Shown here one piece after another: positions 6,544 through 8,888 of a stretch of 8,888 bases of DNA (positions are counted from its first letter, which is position 1; each line of letters begins with the position of its first letter). The notes under the pieces are model-generated. The model was given only the letters and a program-made list of their open reading frames with translations, was not told the origin of the DNA and did not search any database. Both the position numbers and the translations under genes were made by a program. The stretch comes from Caryophanales bacterium UBA6259 (GTDB lineage Bacteria > Bacillota > Bacilli > Tepidibacillales > Tepidibacillaceae), in contig DJVJ01000047.1 in NCBI GenBank assembly GCA_002441135.1, positions 11,374 through 20,261 on the forward strand, written 5' to 3'.

Positions 6544-6957
6544 GTGGATTTTAAATTAGATAGCTTAATACCTTTTGATAAAATAAAAACAGATGCTGAC
6601 AATGTATTTAGTATTGTTGAGAAAAATGGGAAAGTGGTACTTCTTAAAGATAATCAGCCATTATATATTATTTTAAAATATGAAGAAACTTCTAATGTAT
6701 CACACAGAATTAGTAGCGAAAATATAACTACCTATACTTTACAAGAGGCAATGAGATTGGTGTTGTTAGATGCTGAAAATAAAATAATGCATGCAGCTGT
6801 ACTAGCTGATGAGATTTATAATAGAGGGCTGTATCTTCAGAAAAATGGTAGCAAGGCCCAATATAATCAAATTCGCGCAAGATGTGGTCACTATCCAGAT
6901 ATGTTTGAAGCTTTACCAGGTAATTATATTAAACTTAAGGATGGTGTTGAAGAATGA
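6544..6957 (+). CDS. Phd-antitoxin-like plus HARE-HTH-like fusion protein
   Basis: This 137-residue protein appears to have two domains. Residues 7-45 (SLIPFDKIKTDADNVFSIVE, then KVVLLKDNQPLYIIL) resemble the Phd/YefM antitoxin fold, which binds operator DNA and neutralises a toxin. Residues 64-132 (YTLQEAMRLVLLDAENKIMH, then LADEIYNRGLYLQ and PDMFEALPGNYIKL) resemble the HARE-HTH winged helix. That domain occurs in restriction and chromatin proteins and has been proposed to sense modified DNA. Both calls are from pattern, without a search. The start is GTG 6544, 9 bp after GGAGG. An upstream ATG at 6529 hits a stop after eight codons. It is first in a cassette and overlaps the next gene by 4 bp (ATGA), so it is a natural candidate for autoregulator or antitoxin of the genes behind it. 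A toxin partner is not identified. Confidence 0.8.
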   Translation: MDFKLDSLIPFDKIKTDADNVFSIVEKNGKVVLLKDNQPLYIILKYEETSNVSHRISSENITTYTLQEAMRLVLLDAENKIMHAAVLADEIYNRGLYLQKNGSKAQYNQIRARCGHYPDMFEALPGNYIKLKDGVEE

Positions 6958-7262
6958 ATGGTGAAAGTCTGTGGAATAAGATAATGGAAGAATTAGTTAA
7001 GGGATCTTTGGAAGTTAAAACTCGAACAGGTCTTTGGGTAAAAGCGTATTTAAAAAATAATAGCTTGTATATTGAAAAGGCAATTGATAATGCACCTTCG
7101 AGCAAGATAAACAAAAGTAGAAATATTAGTAAAAAAGATTTTTTGACAGTATATTCATACTACGATAGATGGATCGATCAAGAAAAAGGGATAAGGCATG
7201 AAGTTACTAGCTTATCTCAAAATACTGCTTATATTTTTGCATTAATATCTCATTTTAAATAG
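6954..7262 (+). CDS. Unknown 102-residue cassette protein
   Basis: I do not recognise this gene. It encodes a soluble, fairly basic protein with no signal peptide, membrane helix or cysteine cluster. The visible layout is an amphipathic N-terminal helix (LWNKIMEELVKGS), a beta-hairpin-like stretch (LEVKTRTGLWVKAYLKNNSL, residues 19-38), a basic linker (SSKINKSRNISKKDF), and an aromatic helical block with VYSYYDRWIDQEKG (66-79) and SQNTAYIFALISHF (88-101). The first codon overlaps the stop of the preceding gene (ATGA), so translation is probably coupled and the two proteins may be made in similar amounts. Its position suggests a partner of the preceding protein, for example a cofactor, DNA-binding subunit or toxin. 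None of these is supported by motif. Confidence 0.78.
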   Translation: MNGESLWNKIMEELVKGSLEVKTRTGLWVKAYLKNNSLYIEKAIDNAPSSKINKSRNISKKDFLTVYSYYDRWIDQEKGIRHEVTSLSQNTAYIFALISHFK

Positions 7263-7291
7263 ATGGAAAAATCATTATTCGGAGGGGAATT

Positions 7292-8329
7292 ATGAAAATA
7301 GAGATTGGTGAATCGTTACTATATTCTTGGCTTAGACATGCAAAGGGATGCCAGTTAGTTCAAACAAACTGGAAGGCATCTTCTAATTCATGGGAAATAA
7401 GAAACGAAGAGTCACTACAAAAGTTAATGCTAGATTCATCAGAACTGTTTAATAGTAAATATAATTACCAGATATATAAAGGGACTGTCGCACTTTCACA
7501 ATTACTACAACAGGCAGAAATTGATGTTCTTGGAGTGAACTTTAGAGAAGAAGCTCAATATTTATATGCAATCGACGTTGCATTCCATGAAGCAGGTTTA
7601 AATTATGGTTCCAAAGATGAAACAATAATGAGAGTTATAAAGAAAATACTTCGTTCAGCAATGTGTTTATATGGGTATTTTGATATTAAGATTGGCGAGG
7701 TCATATTTGTATCACCTAAGGTGCATAATTCAGTTATCAATTCTTTAATGGAATATGTTCCAGAAATACAACGTTTATTACATGATGCTGGTTTGAATTA
7801 TTCTGTCAGAATCATAGTAAATAATGATTTTGAAGAAAAAATAATGCAACCGGTAATAGCTTCAACTTCTTTAATTGCCGATACATCGGAATTGTTTATG
7901 AGAAGTATGCAAATGTATAATATGTTTTCATATGATAGGGTAAGAAAGATTGAAAAAAGTAGATTAAATGTTAACAAAAAACAAATGACAGAAATGATTG
8001 AGGTAACGAATATAGAAGGGCTTAATGAAATGAAGATTGGTGCACTTGTTCGAAGTACATTAACCAAAATGCTCAGTAATCATGAGATAACAATGGATGA
8101 AATAGAATTAATGCAAACAGAGAATTATTCAAAGCAAGTATTTGATATACAATATCCGTTGCTTAGAAAAGCATCTCTTAGTAACGGAGTAAAAGTATTA
8201 AGATATTGGGCGGGCGCAGTTGAAGCATACGGCGAAAAATATTTTATTTGTTCAGAGTGGTATGAAGTTCCCCAAAATAATGATCGACCGTATTTTATGA
8301 AATGGTTATCTTCAAGAAATAAAGGCTAG
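7292..8329 (+). CDS. Unknown 345-residue protein with possible PD-(D/E)XK-like core
   Basis: No family name is certain. The N-terminal half has features of a PD-(D/E)XK nuclease in altered form: a helix with E7 (GESLLYSWLRHAKGC), then AEIDVLGV (E76, D78), then a strand YLYAIDVAFHE (D95, E100), followed by a helix with lysines (RVIKKILRSA, K117/K118). The lysine of the classic motif is replaced by alanine at position 97 (DVA). If catalytic, K117 or K118 could stand in, as in variants where the lysine moves to the next helix. The C-terminal 100 residues (MTEMIEVTN..., TKMLSNHEITMDEIELMQTE, YSKQVFDIQYPLL, EKYFICSEWYE, WLSSR) look like a recurring accessory domain in nuclease-like proteins. The ATG at 7292 lies 6 bp after GGAGG (7281-7285). 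It is third in the cassette, 29 bp after the second gene. The product is probably the effector. Confidence 0.82.
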   Translation: MKIEIGESLLYSWLRHAKGCQLVQTNWKASSNSWEIRNEESLQKLMLDSSELFNSKYNYQIYKGTVALSQLLQQAEIDVLGVNFREEAQYLYAIDVAFHEAGLNYGSKDETIMRVIKKILRSAMCLYGYFDIKIGEVIFVSPKVHNSVINSLMEYVPEIQRLLHDAGLNYSVRIIVNNDFEEKIMQPVIASTSLIADTSELFMRSMQMYNMFSYDRVRKIEKSRLNVNKKQMTEMIEVTNIEGLNEMKIGALVRSTLTKMLSNHEITMDEIELMQTENYSKQVFDIQYPLLRKASLSNGVKVLRYWAGAVEAYGEKYFICSEWYEVPQNNDRPYFMKWLSSRNKG

Positions 8330-8395
8330 GATACTTAACTTAGAGGCATAAAAATTAGACAATTAAAATTTGATTATTATATGGAGGCGAATAAT

Positions 8396-8812
8396 ATGTC
8401 TAGACAGGAGCTAAATAAATATGCTATTTCTTTAGCTAAAAAAAGATTTCAAGATCAAGGTTTTCAAATAGAGGATAAATCAACTGCTCAAATTGATTTC
8501 AACGCTGTATCACATGGAGTGATTATGAAAATAAAGGTTAGATCAATCTCGAAGTTTGGAAGTTACGTTTTTATTCCGAAGAGAAACTTCAATATCGAAG
8601 ACCCTAATCTATTTATGGCAATACTATATATTCCTCAAGATAGCAGCGAAGAGATTATGTACTTAGTACCAGCTACAGATTGGGGGAAAGATATTTATCC
8701 ATTTAAGGGTAAAGATTATGGAAAACCTGGGCAAGTTTCAGAGCCTGAATGGGGTATTTCCTTCTCGAAGAAAGCTAAAGATGCTATGGATTCATATCAA
8801 TTCGATCTATAA
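8396..8812 (+). CDS. Unknown 138-residue protein with possible nuclease-like core
   Basis: I do not recognise a named family. The layout recalls small PD-(D/E)XK/resolvase-like proteins. It has an N-terminal helix (ELNKYAISLAKKRFQDQGF), a strand with D34 (AQIDFNAV), a turn, and a strand MKIKVRS (44-50) where K47 would be the catalytic lysine and K45 replaces the usual E/Q. SYVFIPKRNFNI (57-68) and MAILYIPQ (74-81) follow as strands. The late region EEIMYLVPATDW and FKGKDYGKPGQVSEPEWGIS (103-122) is distinctive. I chose the ATG at 8396, 8 bp after GGAGG (8383-8387). The in-frame ATG at 8381 overlaps that site and has no site of its own. It lies 66 bp after the third gene with no terminator between, so it is probably co-transcribed. 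Catalysis is uncertain because the E/Q is missing. Confidence 0.8.
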   Translation: MSRQELNKYAISLAKKRFQDQGFQIEDKSTAQIDFNAVSHGVIMKIKVRSISKFGSYVFIPKRNFNIEDPNLFMAILYIPQDSSEEIMYLVPATDWGKDIYPFKGKDYGKPGQVSEPEWGISFSKKAKDAMDSYQFDL

Positions 8813-8888
8813 GGACAACTATACTTTTAAAAATTGATTGCATATAGGGAAAATATGGAAGTATTACTGTGAGGTAGCAACCTTAAGC
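8813..8888. other. Right-edge intergenic stretch
   Basis: No open reading frame begins here: the candidate starts near 8855-8875 hit a stop within a few codons. I see no convincing T-tailed hairpin after the last gene, so termination of the cassette transcript lies outside the window or is not intrinsic. Confidence 0.6.

Noticed and set aside
7798..8067. Minus-strand open frame with a hydrophobic, membrane-like translation
   Set aside because: It is the reverse of an AT-rich helical part of the 345-residue protein and has no start signals. I considered a small membrane toxin and found no promoter or ribosome site for it.
8356..8384. TAGACA with a TATATG-like box as an internal promoter for the last cassette gene
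   Set aside because: Transcription would start at or past the GGAGG at 8383-8387, so it could not supply the ribosome site for the ATG at 8396.
1..8888. CRISPR array, tRNA or rRNA genes, insertion sequence or integrase
   Set aside because: No spaced direct repeats, cloverleaf-like segments, transposase motifs or paired terminal inverted repeats were seen. The only repeat array is the 8-bp tandem one, which has no spacers.

Overview
The window looks like chromosomal DNA from a low-GC Gram-positive bacterium, most likely of the order Bacillales. The signs are AT-rich sequence, strong AAGGAGG-type ribosome binding sites, several GTG starts, sigma-A-like TTGACA promoters, T-tailed hairpin terminators, a YkuE-like metallophosphoesterase with a twin-arginine leader, and a tiny lysine-rich protein of a type I associate with Bacillus relatives. 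All family assignments come from reading motifs; no database was searched.

Left part (1-3105), ordinary accessory and housekeeping genes. The minus strand carries the N-terminal half of an MMPL/RND-type membrane transporter that runs off the left edge. A TetR-family regulator is divergent from it and probably controls it. A GNAT acetyltransferase follows and ends at a strong hairpin terminator. A convergent OsmC-family thiol peroxidase-like gene lies beyond it.

Middle part (3106-5372). A promoter with an 8-bp tandem repeat in its leader drives a run of co-directional genes: an uncharacterised 159-residue protein (DUF6530-like), a degenerate GIY-YIG-like protein 3 bp downstream, and a Tat-targeted metallophosphoesterase. 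A separately promoted 54-residue basic protein (DUF3934-like) follows, closed by a clear terminator.

Right part (5466-8812), a small defence-like island. An Mrr-type modification-dependent restriction endonuclease stands alone between two terminators. Next comes a compact cassette of four genes with its own promoter: a Phd-antitoxin-like/HARE-HTH-like fusion, a 102-residue unknown overlapping it by 4 bp, a 345-residue protein with a possible altered PD-(D/E)XK nuclease core, and a 138-residue protein with a second possible nuclease-like core. No methyltransferase, helicase, integrase or transposase is visible. I regard the four-gene cassette as the best candidate for an undescribed system. 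Its mechanism is inferred only: a DNA-sensing or antitoxin-like regulator controlling one or two nucleases.
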